Part shown: positions 33,480-41,433 of the stretch, piece by piece
Position numbering within the stretch: position 1 is the first letter of the stretch
Layout: every line of letters begins with the position of its first letter
DNA from: Actinomycetota bacterium
GTDB lineage: Bacteria > Actinomycetota > AC-67
NCBI GenBank assembly: GCA_040905475.1
Contig: JBBDRM010000035.1
Coordinates: forward strand, 1-48,409
Length of the DNA stretch: 48,409 nucleotides
Reading direction: 5' to 3'
Program-made: the position numbers and the translations under genes
The notes under the pieces: generated by a model
Database searches by the model: none
The model's input: only the letters and a program-made list of their open reading frames with translations
What the model was told of the DNA's origin: nothing

Positions 33480-34741
33480 GCCGCCCGTCCGCCGTCCGTA
33501 TCGACGACCTCGCCGCGCCGCGGTTCCCGGACGAGATGACGCCGATGCTCGACGGAATGACGGCGATGGCCGCGCAGATCACCTTCGAGCCGGACGACCT
33601 GATGCAGATGGCGAAGGAGCAGACGGGTCTGGACGACTTCGGCGTCGCCGGGTTCGTCGAGCGGCTGGACGTCCTGTGCGCGGCGTTGCGAACCGAGGCG
33701 CGGCTCGGACCGATCGGGAAGCTCACCATCGGCGGCCTCATGGTTCACCTCCTCAAGAATCGGCTGCTGATCGAGGATCTGATCCGCCGTAATCCCGAGA
33801 TCGAGCAGGTCGAGATCATCCGCCCGATCATCGTCTGCGGCTTGCCGCGCACCGGCACGACCCACCTCCAGAATCTGATCTCCGCGGATCCCGCGCTGCG
33901 ATCGCTTCCGTACTGGGAGAGCCTCGAGCCGGTGCTCTCCGACGCGGAGCGGCCGGCCGCCGGGGAGCCGGACCCGCGGCTGGCGCGTACCGAGATGGCC
34001 CTCGGGCTCGTCAACGCGCTGATGCCGCTGTTCGAGCGCATGCACGAGATGACCGTCGAGCACGTCCACGAGGAGATCCAGCTCCTCGCGATCGACTTCT
34101 CCTCGATGCTGTTCGAGACGACGGCGCCGATGCCGACGTGGCGCGACTTCTACCTCGCCCACGACCAGACGCCGCATTACGCCTACCTCAAACGCGTCCT
34201 TCAGGTTTTGACCTGGCTCCGCGGCGGCGATCGGTGGGTGCTGAAGTCGCCGCAGCACATCGAGCAGTTCGGTCCGCTGCTCGCGACGTTCCCCGACGCA
34301 ACCTTCGTCGTGACGCATCGAGATCCGATCGCGGTGACCGCATCTGTCACGACGATGCTGGCCTACACGGCGCGCATGAGCCGGGCGGAACCGGACCCGC
34401 GCGAGGTGGCGGCCTATTGGTCGGACCGTCTCGAGCGGATGCTGCGCGCGTGCGTGCGTGACCGCGATCTTCTGCCGGCCGCCCAGACGATCGACGTCCC
34501 GTTCGACGAGTTCATGGCCGACGACGTTGCGATGGTCGAGCGCATCTACGCGCTGGCCGGACAGCCGATGACCGGAGAGAGCCGCGCTGCGATGGACGCT
34601 TTCATGGCCGGCCACCCGCGCGGCCGGTTCGGGTCGATCATCTACGACCTCGCCGAGCTCGGCATCGACCGCGGCGAGCGCCGTCAGGCGCTGGAGTTCT
34701 ACATCGAGCGCTTCGCGATCCCGCTCGAAGGAGAGCGGTAA
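33476..34741 (+). CDS. Sulfotransferase family protein
   Basis: 421 residues. PAPS 5'-phosphosulfate loop CGLPRTGTTHLQN (121-133); a second binding motif is VVTHRDPIAVTASVTTM. The family transfers sulfate from PAPS to alcohols or lipids, but many actinobacterial members are unproven. Translationally coupled to the DUF1214 gene, so the two probably act on the same compound. Confidence 0.9.
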   Translation: MSRPSAVRIDDLAAPRFPDEMTPMLDGMTAMAAQITFEPDDLMQMAKEQTGLDDFGVAGFVERLDVLCAALRTEARLGPIGKLTIGGLMVHLLKNRLLIEDLIRRNPEIEQVEIIRPIIVCGLPRTGTTHLQNLISADPALRSLPYWESLEPVLSDAERPAAGEPDPRLARTEMALGLVNALMPLFERMHEMTVEHVHEEIQLLAIDFSSMLFETTAPMPTWRDFYLAHDQTPHYAYLKRVLQVLTWLRGGDRWVLKSPQHIEQFGPLLATFPDATFVVTHRDPIAVTASVTTMLAYTARMSRAEPDPREVAAYWSDRLERMLRACVRDRDLLPAAQTIDVPFDEFMADDVAMVERIYALAGQPMTGESRAAMDAFMAGHPRGRFGSIIYDLAELGIDRGERRQALEFYIERFAIPLEGER

Positions 34742-34744
34742 GGA

Positions 34745-35191
34745 TCAGACGGCGTGGATCGTCAATCCCTCTTGCCCCTCGCTGAGCCGGCGAAGATCTT
34801 GCTCGTCACTCGTCAGGATCCGTGCACCAGCCGCATGGATCGCGGTCGCGACGACGAGGGCGTCGATCGTGGAGCGCGAGCGCGACGCGCCGAGAAGCGC
34901 TCCTGCCGTGCGAGCCGAGGCTTCGTCGGTTGTCAGCACTGCGTCGATGGCCGCGACAACGCGGTTCACGGCGGCGTCGCGAGGGCCGCGACCCCGCACG
35001 GTCTCCGCGACGGCAACCGCGGGAACGAACACTTTCGCTCCTTCGTCGAGGGCAAGGGAAAGGAACCCACTAACCCGCACATCGCCTCGGGCGAGGGCGA
35101 TGACCGCCCCGGAATCGAGAACTAGCGGCGGGGCGACTTGCTGGTAGGCGGCCTTCTTCGTGCGGCGAGTTGCTCGGTTCCTCGGTCCCAT
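34745..35191 (-). CDS. vapC: PIN-domain ribonuclease toxin (VapC)
   Basis: 148 residues. Acidic active-site residues are present: D26 (LVLDSGAVIAL), E63 (VAVAETVRG), D110 (STIDALVVATA) and D129 (LTSDEQDL). VapC proteins cleave tRNA or rRNA with Mg2+. The ATG at 35191 lies 70 bp inside the antitoxin gene; no later start fits before the first catalytic Asp, so the long overlap is real. Confidence 0.9.
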   Translation of the reverse strand: MGPRNRATRRTKKAAYQQVAPPLVLDSGAVIALARGDVRVSGFLSLALDEGAKVFVPAVAVAETVRGRGPRDAAVNRVVAAIDAVLTTDEASARTAGALLGASRSRSTIDALVVATAIHAAGARILTSDEQDLRRLSEGQEGLTIHAV

Positions 35192-35397
35192 TCCCTGCGA
35201 ACCTCCTCCATCACTTCGGGGGGGATAGGACCTCGCTCGGCTTCCATCTCCGCGAGCAATGCGCGGAGGCGGTCGTGCTGAAGCCGGATGCGGAGCGCCT
35301 CGTCCACGTACTTGGAAAGACCACGACGTCCCACCTGCTTGCGAGCCTGTCTAAGGGTCTGCTCGTTCAGCGTGAGAGATACCTTCTCCGTCGCCAT
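35122..35397 (-). CDS. vapB: VapB-like antitoxin
   Basis: 91 residues from ATG 35397. MATEKVSLTLNEQTLRQARK and the next helix (GLSKYVDEALRIRLQ) give an RHH DNA-binding domain; the acidic/basic tail overlaps the toxin gene. A perfect palindrome sits 9 bp upstream. Upstream in-frame ATG (35433) is less likely because it would span that operator. Confidence 0.88.
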   Translation of the reverse strand: MATEKVSLTLNEQTLRQARKQVGRRGLSKYVDEALRIRLQHDRLRALLAEMEAERGPIPPEVMEEVRREWDRGTEQLAARRRPPTSKSPRR

Positions 35398-35405
35398 CCC
35401 GATTA

Positions 35406-35422
35406 TCCTACTCGAAGTAGGA
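35406..35422. promoter_or_regulatory. VapBC operator palindrome
   Basis: TCCTACT-CGA-AGTAGGA, a perfect 7-bp inverted repeat directly upstream of vapB, preceded by GATTA. Likely autoregulatory site of the RHH antitoxin. Confidence 0.7.
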
Positions 35423-35436
35423 CAAGCCGTCATCCC

Positions 35437-35826
35437 TCACTGCCCGGGCCGCTCCGCGAGCATGCGCAGGACCTGCTCGCGCGGTGGCGAGAACGCGTCG
35501 ATGATCACGCAGCCGTCCTCGAGGGCGGTCGCTCCGTGCGGCGTGCCCGGCGGCGCCGCGTAACAGTCGCCGGGCCCCATGAGCCAGGTGGACTTCCCAT
35601 CGGTGAACTCGCACGTTCCGGAGACGACGTAGCCCAGCTGCTCCTCGTCGTGCGTATGCACCGGCGCGACGGCCCCCGGCCGGAGCGTCACCTCCTGGAT
35701 GTTGAGGCGGTCCCCGATCACCGGTCTGACGCTGATCCCCTCGACGAGCGGAAGCTCGGGGAGATCGCCGGACCGCTCGACGCGGAAGTCCGCGTCGCCT
35801 TTCGACGTGTCGGTGAAGTAGCTCAT
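35437..35826 (-). CDS. Cupin-domain protein
   Basis: 129 residues, GAGGAGGAAG ahead of the ATG. Cupin motif 1 is PGAVAPVHTHDEEQLGYVVS (two His and a Glu as metal ligands) and motif 2 is PGDCYAAPPGTPHG. A small single-domain cupin; substrate unknown. Monocistronic, between vapBC and the kinase. Confidence 0.88.
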   Translation of the reverse strand: MSYFTDTSKGDADFRVERSGDLPELPLVEGISVRPVIGDRLNIQEVTLRPGAVAPVHTHDEEQLGYVVSGTCEFTDGKSTWLMGPGDCYAAPPGTPHGATALEDGCVIIDAFSPPREQVLRMLAERPGQ

Positions 35827-35895
35827 CGCTTCCTCCTCAGCAGCGGGTCGAAGAGCCGGACTCTAACGACCAGCTCAGGAGCCAGCCACCCGGGC

Positions 35896-35919
35896 AGCGT
35901 ACGCGGCAGCGGGTACGCT
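35896..35919. promoter_or_regulatory. Inverted repeat before the histidine kinase gene
   Basis: AGCGTAC-gcggcagcgg-GTACGCT, perfect 7-bp arms, 11 bp before the kinase ATG. Could be an autoregulatory site or just a short hairpin. Confidence 0.3.
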
Positions 35920-35930
35920 CGTAGCCTGCG

Positions 35931-37676
35931 ATGAAAGACGCAATCGAGATCCTCCAGTACCTGGTCGCAGGGGGATTCGTGCTGGTCGCGCTCGCCGGAC
36001 TTCGCCGGTGGCGCCGGCAGGGCGGACGCGCGACCGCCGTCATCGCCGCCGCGATCGGGCTCATCGCCGTCGTATCGATCCTCGGCCGCCTCGGCGAGGT
36101 GACCGACTACCGCTTCCGGATCTTGTTCGACCTGAGCCTGGTCGGATTCCTCGCCTCCGGGTACTTGCTGCTCCAGTTCCGCCACGAGTTCCTGCCGCTC
36201 CGGATGTCCGTGCGGATCGCGGCCCTCGTCGTGACCGCGGGGGCAGCCGGGTTCCTCATCGCCCGGCAGCTCGAGTACGGACCGGACGTGCGTTACACGG
36301 GCGTCGACTCGATCGCGCTCATCGTCGTGGTCGCCGTCTGGGCGGCGATGGTGATCGAGCCGATCATCCGATTCTGGCGAGCGTCCCGGAAGCGCCCAAG
36401 TGTTCAGCGCGCGCGGCTCCGGTCACTGGCCGTGGGCTACGCCGGGATCATCGTGATCCTCGTCGTCGGGCTATCGTTCGGCACCGATTCCTCCGACGCG
36501 GTCACGCTCGGTCTCCAGGTCGCGGTGCTTGCGCTCGTGCCCGCCCTTGCTGCGGCCATCGCTCCGCCGAGCTGGCTCCGCCACCTGTGGCGAGCGCCGG
36601 AAGAGGAGGCGTTACGCGCGTCGCGGGACCTCGTGATGTACGCGCCGGATCGTCACACGCTTGCCGCGCGCGCGATGGACTGGGCGACGCGCCTCGTCGG
36701 CGGTGACGCCGGCTTCATCGCCACACCGAAGGGCGACGTGCTCGCCGAAGCGGGGATGCCGCACGACGAAGCCTGCGACATGGCCGCGCGCCTCCACCCG
36801 GAGGAGGAGGCTACTTCGGTCCCGACGCGCGGCGGCGCCGGCAGAGCGATCGTCGCCCCCGTCCGCACGGAGCAGGGAACCGGTTCGATGGTCGTCTTCT
36901 CCGGCCCGTTCGCACAGATGTTCGGATCGGACGAGATCGAGCGTCTGGACGAGTACGCCTCAGAGGTCGGCATCGCGTTGGATCGCGTGCACCTCACCGA
37001 GGAGATGCGACGTCTCGACGAAGCGCGGCGCGCGTTCATCGCCAACGCCGCGCACGAGCTGCGCACGCCGCTGACGGCGATCCTCGGATTCTCGTCAATG
37101 GTGGCGAACGATCCGTTGAGGATGTCGCCCGAGCAGCTCCAGAGAGCGATGGACGCGGTGCATCGCCATTCGCTCCGCATGCGAACCCTCGTGAACAACC
37201 TGCTCGACCTCACCCAGATCGAAGCCGGCAAGCTGACCGTGAACATCGCGCCTCTGTCTCTGGCGGAGGTCGCGCGTCAGGCGCTCGAGAGCACGCCCCC
37301 GCCCGAGGACCATTCGGTCTCGCTGAACGTCCCCGACGTCCCGGTGATCGCGGACCGCTTTCGCCTGGAGCAGGTGTTCGCGAACCTGCTCGCCAACGCC
37401 TACAAGTACGGCGGCTCCAGGATCGCGGTCGAGGGGCGCGTGGAGGATGGATCCGTCGTGGTCACGGTTTCCGACGATGGGCTCGGGATCGCGGAGCCGC
37501 TGCGTTCCCGGCTCTTCGAGCCGTTCGTCCGCGGCGCAGCCGTGGGCAAGGAGGGCTCAGGCCTCGGGCTGGCGATCGTACGGAGCCTGCTCCGCGCCTT
37601 CGGGGGGGACATCTGGTACGAGCAAGCCACGCCACACGGCGCTCGGTTCCTGTTCCGGCTAGAGTGCGCACCGTAG
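35931..37676 (+). CDS. Membrane sensor histidine kinase (7TM, GAF-like, HisKA, HATPase)
   Basis: 581 residues. About seven hydrophobic segments between residues 8 and 212 form the sensor. A GAF-like domain follows (about 225-355). The dimerisation/phosphoacceptor box is ANAAHELRTPLTAILGF with H375; the ATPase has N-box NLLANAYKYG, G1 VSDDGLGIAEP and G2 GSGLGLAIVRSL. It autophosphorylates and passes the phosphate to the response regulator encoded 2 bp downstream. The signal is unknown. Confidence 0.93.
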   Translation: MKDAIEILQYLVAGGFVLVALAGLRRWRRQGGRATAVIAAAIGLIAVVSILGRLGEVTDYRFRILFDLSLVGFLASGYLLLQFRHEFLPLRMSVRIAALVVTAGAAGFLIARQLEYGPDVRYTGVDSIALIVVVAVWAAMVIEPIIRFWRASRKRPSVQRARLRSLAVGYAGIIVILVVGLSFGTDSSDAVTLGLQVAVLALVPALAAAIAPPSWLRHLWRAPEEEALRASRDLVMYAPDRHTLAARAMDWATRLVGGDAGFIATPKGDVLAEAGMPHDEACDMAARLHPEEEATSVPTRGGAGRAIVAPVRTEQGTGSMVVFSGPFAQMFGSDEIERLDEYASEVGIALDRVHLTEEMRRLDEARRAFIANAAHELRTPLTAILGFSSMVANDPLRMSPEQLQRAMDAVHRHSLRMRTLVNNLLDLTQIEAGKLTVNIAPLSLAEVARQALESTPPPEDHSVSLNVPDVPVIADRFRLEQVFANLLANAYKYGGSRIAVEGRVEDGSVVVTVSDDGLGIAEPLRSRLFEPFVRGAAVGKEGSGLGLAIVRSLLRAFGGDIWYEQATPHGARFLFRLECAP

Positions 37677-37678
37677 AC

Positions 37679-38056
37679 ATGGCGCTCACCGCACTCATCG
37701 TCGAAGACGAAGGCGACCTCCGGCTGATGACTCGTATGATCCTCGAGTCCCGCCCCGGCTACGCCGTGCTCGAAGCCGAGAGCGGCGCGGAGGCGCTCGC
37801 GCTTCTGGACCGTTCCGAGATCGACCTCATCCTGCTCGATATCCGCCTTCCGGACATGGAGGGATGGGAAATCCTCGAGCGTCTCACCGAGCAGGGCCGC
37901 TTCCCGGAGATGCCGGTGGTGATGGTGTCGGCGCACTCGACGCCTTCGACGGCGGAGCGTGCGATGCGCGAAGGCGTCCGCGCCTACGTCACCAAGCCGT
38001 TCACATCCGATGAGCTGTTCGACGCGATCGCCCGCGCGCTCCCTGCGCCGGGCTAA
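37679..38056 (+). CDS. Single-domain response regulator
   Basis: 125 residues from ATG 37679; a GTG at 37664 would overlap the kinase stop and adds five residues. Receiver residues: D10/E11 (VEDEGD), phospho-acceptor D54 (LILLDIRLPDM), S84 (VVMVSAHS), K106 (YVTKPFTS). There is no output domain, so it acts by protein contact. Kinase partner is adjacent. Confidence 0.93.
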   Translation: MALTALIVEDEGDLRLMTRMILESRPGYAVLEAESGAEALALLDRSEIDLILLDIRLPDMEGWEILERLTEQGRFPEMPVVMVSAHSTPSTAERAMREGVRAYVTKPFTSDELFDAIARALPAPG

Positions 38057-38496
38057 TCCGCCGGCTTCGGCTCCCGGATCAGCACCGTCCCCTGCGCGGC
38101 CGCAACGGCGCGACCCTCGTTCGTCACGTCGACCCGGACCACCGCCGTGCGCTTGGTCAACGAGATGACCGTCGCCTCGGCCGTCACCGTTCCGCTTCGG
38201 ACCGGAGCCAGGTAGTTCAGCTTGAACTCGGTTGAGGCCGCCCAGTAGCCCCGCGGGATGACCGGGTACAACACCGCAGCCAGCACGTGATCGACCATTC
38301 CCGCGAGGATCCCGCCGTGCATCGTGCCGAACGGGTTCCGGAACTCCTCTTTCGCCTCGAGCGAGGCGACCAGGCGGCCGGCCTCGATGGAGTCGATCCG
38401 CAGGCCGAGGAAGCGCGGCAGGCCGGGCTGGGACTCGTTGATCCGCACGAACGCGTCGGCGATCCCCGGGTCGAAATGCTCGAACTGCAGCCCCAT
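38053..38496 (-). CDS. PaaI/hot-dog thioesterase (DUF4442-like)
   Basis: 147 residues from MGLQFEHFDPGIADAFVRIN; the open frame continues upstream but without a better start. NPFGTMHGGILAGMVDHVLA carries the hot-dog HGG motif and an Asp. A third thioesterase of this fold in the window. Its stop overlaps that of the convergent response regulator. Confidence 0.85.
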   Translation of the reverse strand: MGLQFEHFDPGIADAFVRINESQPGLPRFLGLRIDSIEAGRLVASLEAKEEFRNPFGTMHGGILAGMVDHVLAAVLYPVIPRGYWAASTEFKLNYLAPVRSGTVTAEATVISLTKRTAVVRVDVTNEGRAVAAAQGTVLIREPKPAD

Positions 38497-38584
38497 GGGC
38501 GGCAACGATACCCCTCCCCTCGCCCGGGAAGGGACCGGGAGGCCGGGCGTCGAATCCCCACATATCAATCGGGGGAGGACTTTC

Positions 38585-41401
38585 ATGCGCCGTACGCTCG
38601 CCGCCGTCCTGCTACTGGTCTCTTCACTGCCCGGCCTGGCCGGATCGCAGACCGAGCTGCCCTCTCAGGTGCGCGCCGGCTACGGGGAGGCCGACGCGAC
38701 CTGGAACGTCGGCGCCGGAGCCGGTCAATACACGACTCAATTCGAGGACACCAACCTGTCGCACGCCGTCACCGGCGACGAGATCGATCCGCACAACCAC
38801 TCGTGGATCCAGAGCCACTCCTACGGCGTTCAGTCCCGCCTCTCGATCCGCACCGTCGTGGTCGAGGGTTCGAACGGCGAGCGCGTCGCGTTCGTCAAGA
38901 CAGACAACTACCTCGCGTCGGACGCGCTCTCCCGGCGTGCGGCGCAGATCCTCGACGCCGCCGGGACGTCGGGTATTGGCTACGACCACATCATGCAGAT
39001 GGCGTCACACAACCACTCGTCGCCGTTCTACTACTCGCCGTCGGTGGGCGTCTGGCTGTTCCAGGATGTGTTCGATCTGCGCGCGTTCGAGTACGAGGCG
39101 CGCGCGATGGCCGAGTCGATCGAGCGCGCTGCGGCCGACCTCCGGCCGGCGCGGATGGGAGCGACGGTCGTCCAGCACTCGATCTACAAAGGGAACATCG
39201 CCGGCTCCACGACGGGCGACGATGGGACGCCGGCCGGCTACCCGGATTCCCACGCCGACTTCGGCATGACGGTGATCCGCTTCGACGAAGTGCCGAGCGG
39301 CGAGCCGATCGCACTCCTCGTCAACCACGGTCAGCATCCTGAGTCCAACGACGGTTACGACCTGATCACCGCCGATTACCTCGCGCCGGCGGAGCGCATG
39401 GTCGAACGCGACCTCGGCGCAAAGCTCGTGTGGAGCCAGGGCGACGTCGGCAGCGCGGAGGGACCATACTTCCGCGATAACTTCGAGACGCTACCGGACG
39501 GCGTGATCCGCGCCTGGGCTCACGTGGGCCACGCACAGACCGAGCGGGGCGCGCGGTATCTCGCCGATGCGATCGTCTCCGCCTACATGTCGATCGGCGC
39601 CGGCGATGCGGTCGTGCCGTTCACGTCCGACTTCCCCGTCAAAGCGGGCAACGCCTGGGTGCCGGGCCCCGTCTCGCATCCCCACCCCAGCGTCTCAAAC
39701 TGCCGCACCGAGACGACCGGCGAGGGTGACCCCGGTTCGCCGATCCTCGGCTTGCCCGACTGCTTCAGGGGGACCGACGCGGAAGACCTGCTGGAGGAAT
39801 TTACCGGCGTGAACCCACACATCTCCCAGGGGCCGGATCCCAACAACAAGACTTGGGAGCAGCTGAAGGCCACGGGCATTCCGCTGCCCGAGCACTACGA
39901 CGCGCCGTCGTTCGGGGCCGTGCAGGAACACACGGCGCTGCACCTCCAAGCGTTCCGGATGGGCGAGGTACTGCTCGCCTCCTGCGCCTGCGAGGCGCAG
40001 ATGGACCTGATCCTGAACTTCGAGAGCCGAGCGAACGCGGTGCAAGGCGACATCTTCGACGGCTACGAGTACCCGTGCCCCACCGACAACGGTGACGGGA
40101 CTTGGAACTGCCTGCAAGGCTCGGATCTGCAGAACACCGTCGTCGTCACCGACGAGGAACACGCGCGGATGCTCGCGCAGGTGCACAACGACGCCGCCGG
40201 CTGGGAAGACCCGGGCAACGCGGTCGCCGCCAACGCCGAGCCGTCGGACCCGTCGCAGATCTGGGGCAACTTCACCAAGGAGGAGCTGCCGGCGGACCTC
40301 GGGTACGCGCTCCCGGTGGGCGTGGGGCACGCCGGCGACTACAACGGCTACGTCGTCAGCTACCGCGAATACATGATCCGCGATCACTACCGGAAGGCGC
40401 TGACCGCGTACGGCTCGCACACCGCCGATTACATGTCGACGCGGATGGTGCGGCTGGCCGGTTCGCTCAAGGGCGGACCCGCGCTCGCGCCTGAGCCGCT
40501 CGAGCCGGTGGCGGTCGTCGACCTGGCGCGCGAGGAAGCGTTCATGCTCGCGCTCGGCGCGGCGTCGTCCGCCGCGTACGAGGCGTGGATGTCCTCGCAC
40601 CCCAACGACGTCGGCCCCGCCGCGGCGGTCACCCAGCCCGAGAACATCACGCACTTCGACGCCGCGGAGTTCACCTGGCGCGGAGGATCGAACGCCGTCG
40701 ACAACCCGGTCGCGTCGGTGGAGCGTCTCGTCGACGGCGCCTGGGTGCCGTTCGCGGATCAGAGCGGCGAGGTTCAGACGAAGGTCCAGTTCCCGTCCGG
40801 TGTTCAGGGCGTGCTCGACACGTATCTCGGCAACCAGGAGTGGCTCTGGACGGCCAACTTCGAGGCGTTCATCGCCTTCCCGGCGACCGTCGTGCCCGGC
40901 GGGCAAACGCCGCTCGGCACCTACCGGTTCGTCGTCGACGGCTTGATCCGGCAGGGCGGCGCGAACGAGCCGTACCACCTCGAGAGCGCACCCTTCACCG
41001 TGTCGCCGTGGACGGGCCTGACGGTGAGCGCCGCGAAGGTCGAGCCCGGTGGCTCGGTGTCATTTACCGCCGCCGCCGCGTACCCCCGCACGTATGACTC
41101 CTCGTTCGCGTACATCCAGGACGACCCGAATGCGGTCCTTTGCAAGACCTGCTCGTTCCGTCCGTGGGCGTCGTCGTCGGCCGTCGTCGCGGCGACCGTT
41201 CACGTGGTTCGAGCGAGCGGCGCGGTCGAAGATGTTCCCGCGTCGTTCACGGGCGGGCGCTGGGTCGCTGCGACCGCACTTCGGCCCGGCGACGTCGCGA
41301 CGATCCGCCCCGGAGCCGTCGTCGATGCGGCCGGCACGACGAACGGCGCGAGCGTCTCGCTTGGATCTGCGGTTTGGGACGTGCTGCACGTCGGCGCCTG
41401 A
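38585..41401 (+). CDS. Secreted neutral/alkaline ceramidase-like hydrolase
   Basis: 938 residues; GGGGGAGGAC precedes the ATG. Signal peptide about 1-21. The first ~650 residues follow the neutral ceramidase plan: AGYGEADATWNVGAG opening, MASHNHSSP (139-147, candidate zinc His), LVNHGQHPESN (245-255), and WSQGDVGSAEG (283-293) where true ceramidases have GDVSPN with the catalytic Ser. The Ser is displaced, so substrate may differ. The last ~250 residues resemble the Ig-like C-terminal domain. It would hydrolyse amide-linked lipids outside the cell. The GH92 gene follows after 32 bp. Confidence 0.8.
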   Translation: MRRTLAAVLLLVSSLPGLAGSQTELPSQVRAGYGEADATWNVGAGAGQYTTQFEDTNLSHAVTGDEIDPHNHSWIQSHSYGVQSRLSIRTVVVEGSNGERVAFVKTDNYLASDALSRRAAQILDAAGTSGIGYDHIMQMASHNHSSPFYYSPSVGVWLFQDVFDLRAFEYEARAMAESIERAAADLRPARMGATVVQHSIYKGNIAGSTTGDDGTPAGYPDSHADFGMTVIRFDEVPSGEPIALLVNHGQHPESNDGYDLITADYLAPAERMVERDLGAKLVWSQGDVGSAEGPYFRDNFETLPDGVIRAWAHVGHAQTERGARYLADAIVSAYMSIGAGDAVVPFTSDFPVKAGNAWVPGPVSHPHPSVSNCRTETTGEGDPGSPILGLPDCFRGTDAEDLLEEFTGVNPHISQGPDPNNKTWEQLKATGIPLPEHYDAPSFGAVQEHTALHLQAFRMGEVLLASCACEAQMDLILNFESRANAVQGDIFDGYEYPCPTDNGDGTWNCLQGSDLQNTVVVTDEEHARMLAQVHNDAAGWEDPGNAVAANAEPSDPSQIWGNFTKEELPADLGYALPVGVGHAGDYNGYVVSYREYMIRDHYRKALTAYGSHTADYMSTRMVRLAGSLKGGPALAPEPLEPVAVVDLAREEAFMLALGAASSAAYEAWMSSHPNDVGPAAAVTQPENITHFDAAEFTWRGGSNAVDNPVASVERLVDGAWVPFADQSGEVQTKVQFPSGVQGVLDTYLGNQEWLWTANFEAFIAFPATVVPGGQTPLGTYRFVVDGLIRQGGANEPYHLESAPFTVSPWTGLTVSAAKVEPGGSVSFTAAAAYPRTYDSSFAYIQDDPNAVLCKTCSFRPWASSSAVVAATVHVVRASGAVEDVPASFTGGRWVAATALRPGDVATIRPGAVVDAAGTTNGASVSLGSAVWDVLHVGA

Positions 41402-41433
41402 TCCCATGTCGGCAGCTCGCCCGGCGGGAGACG

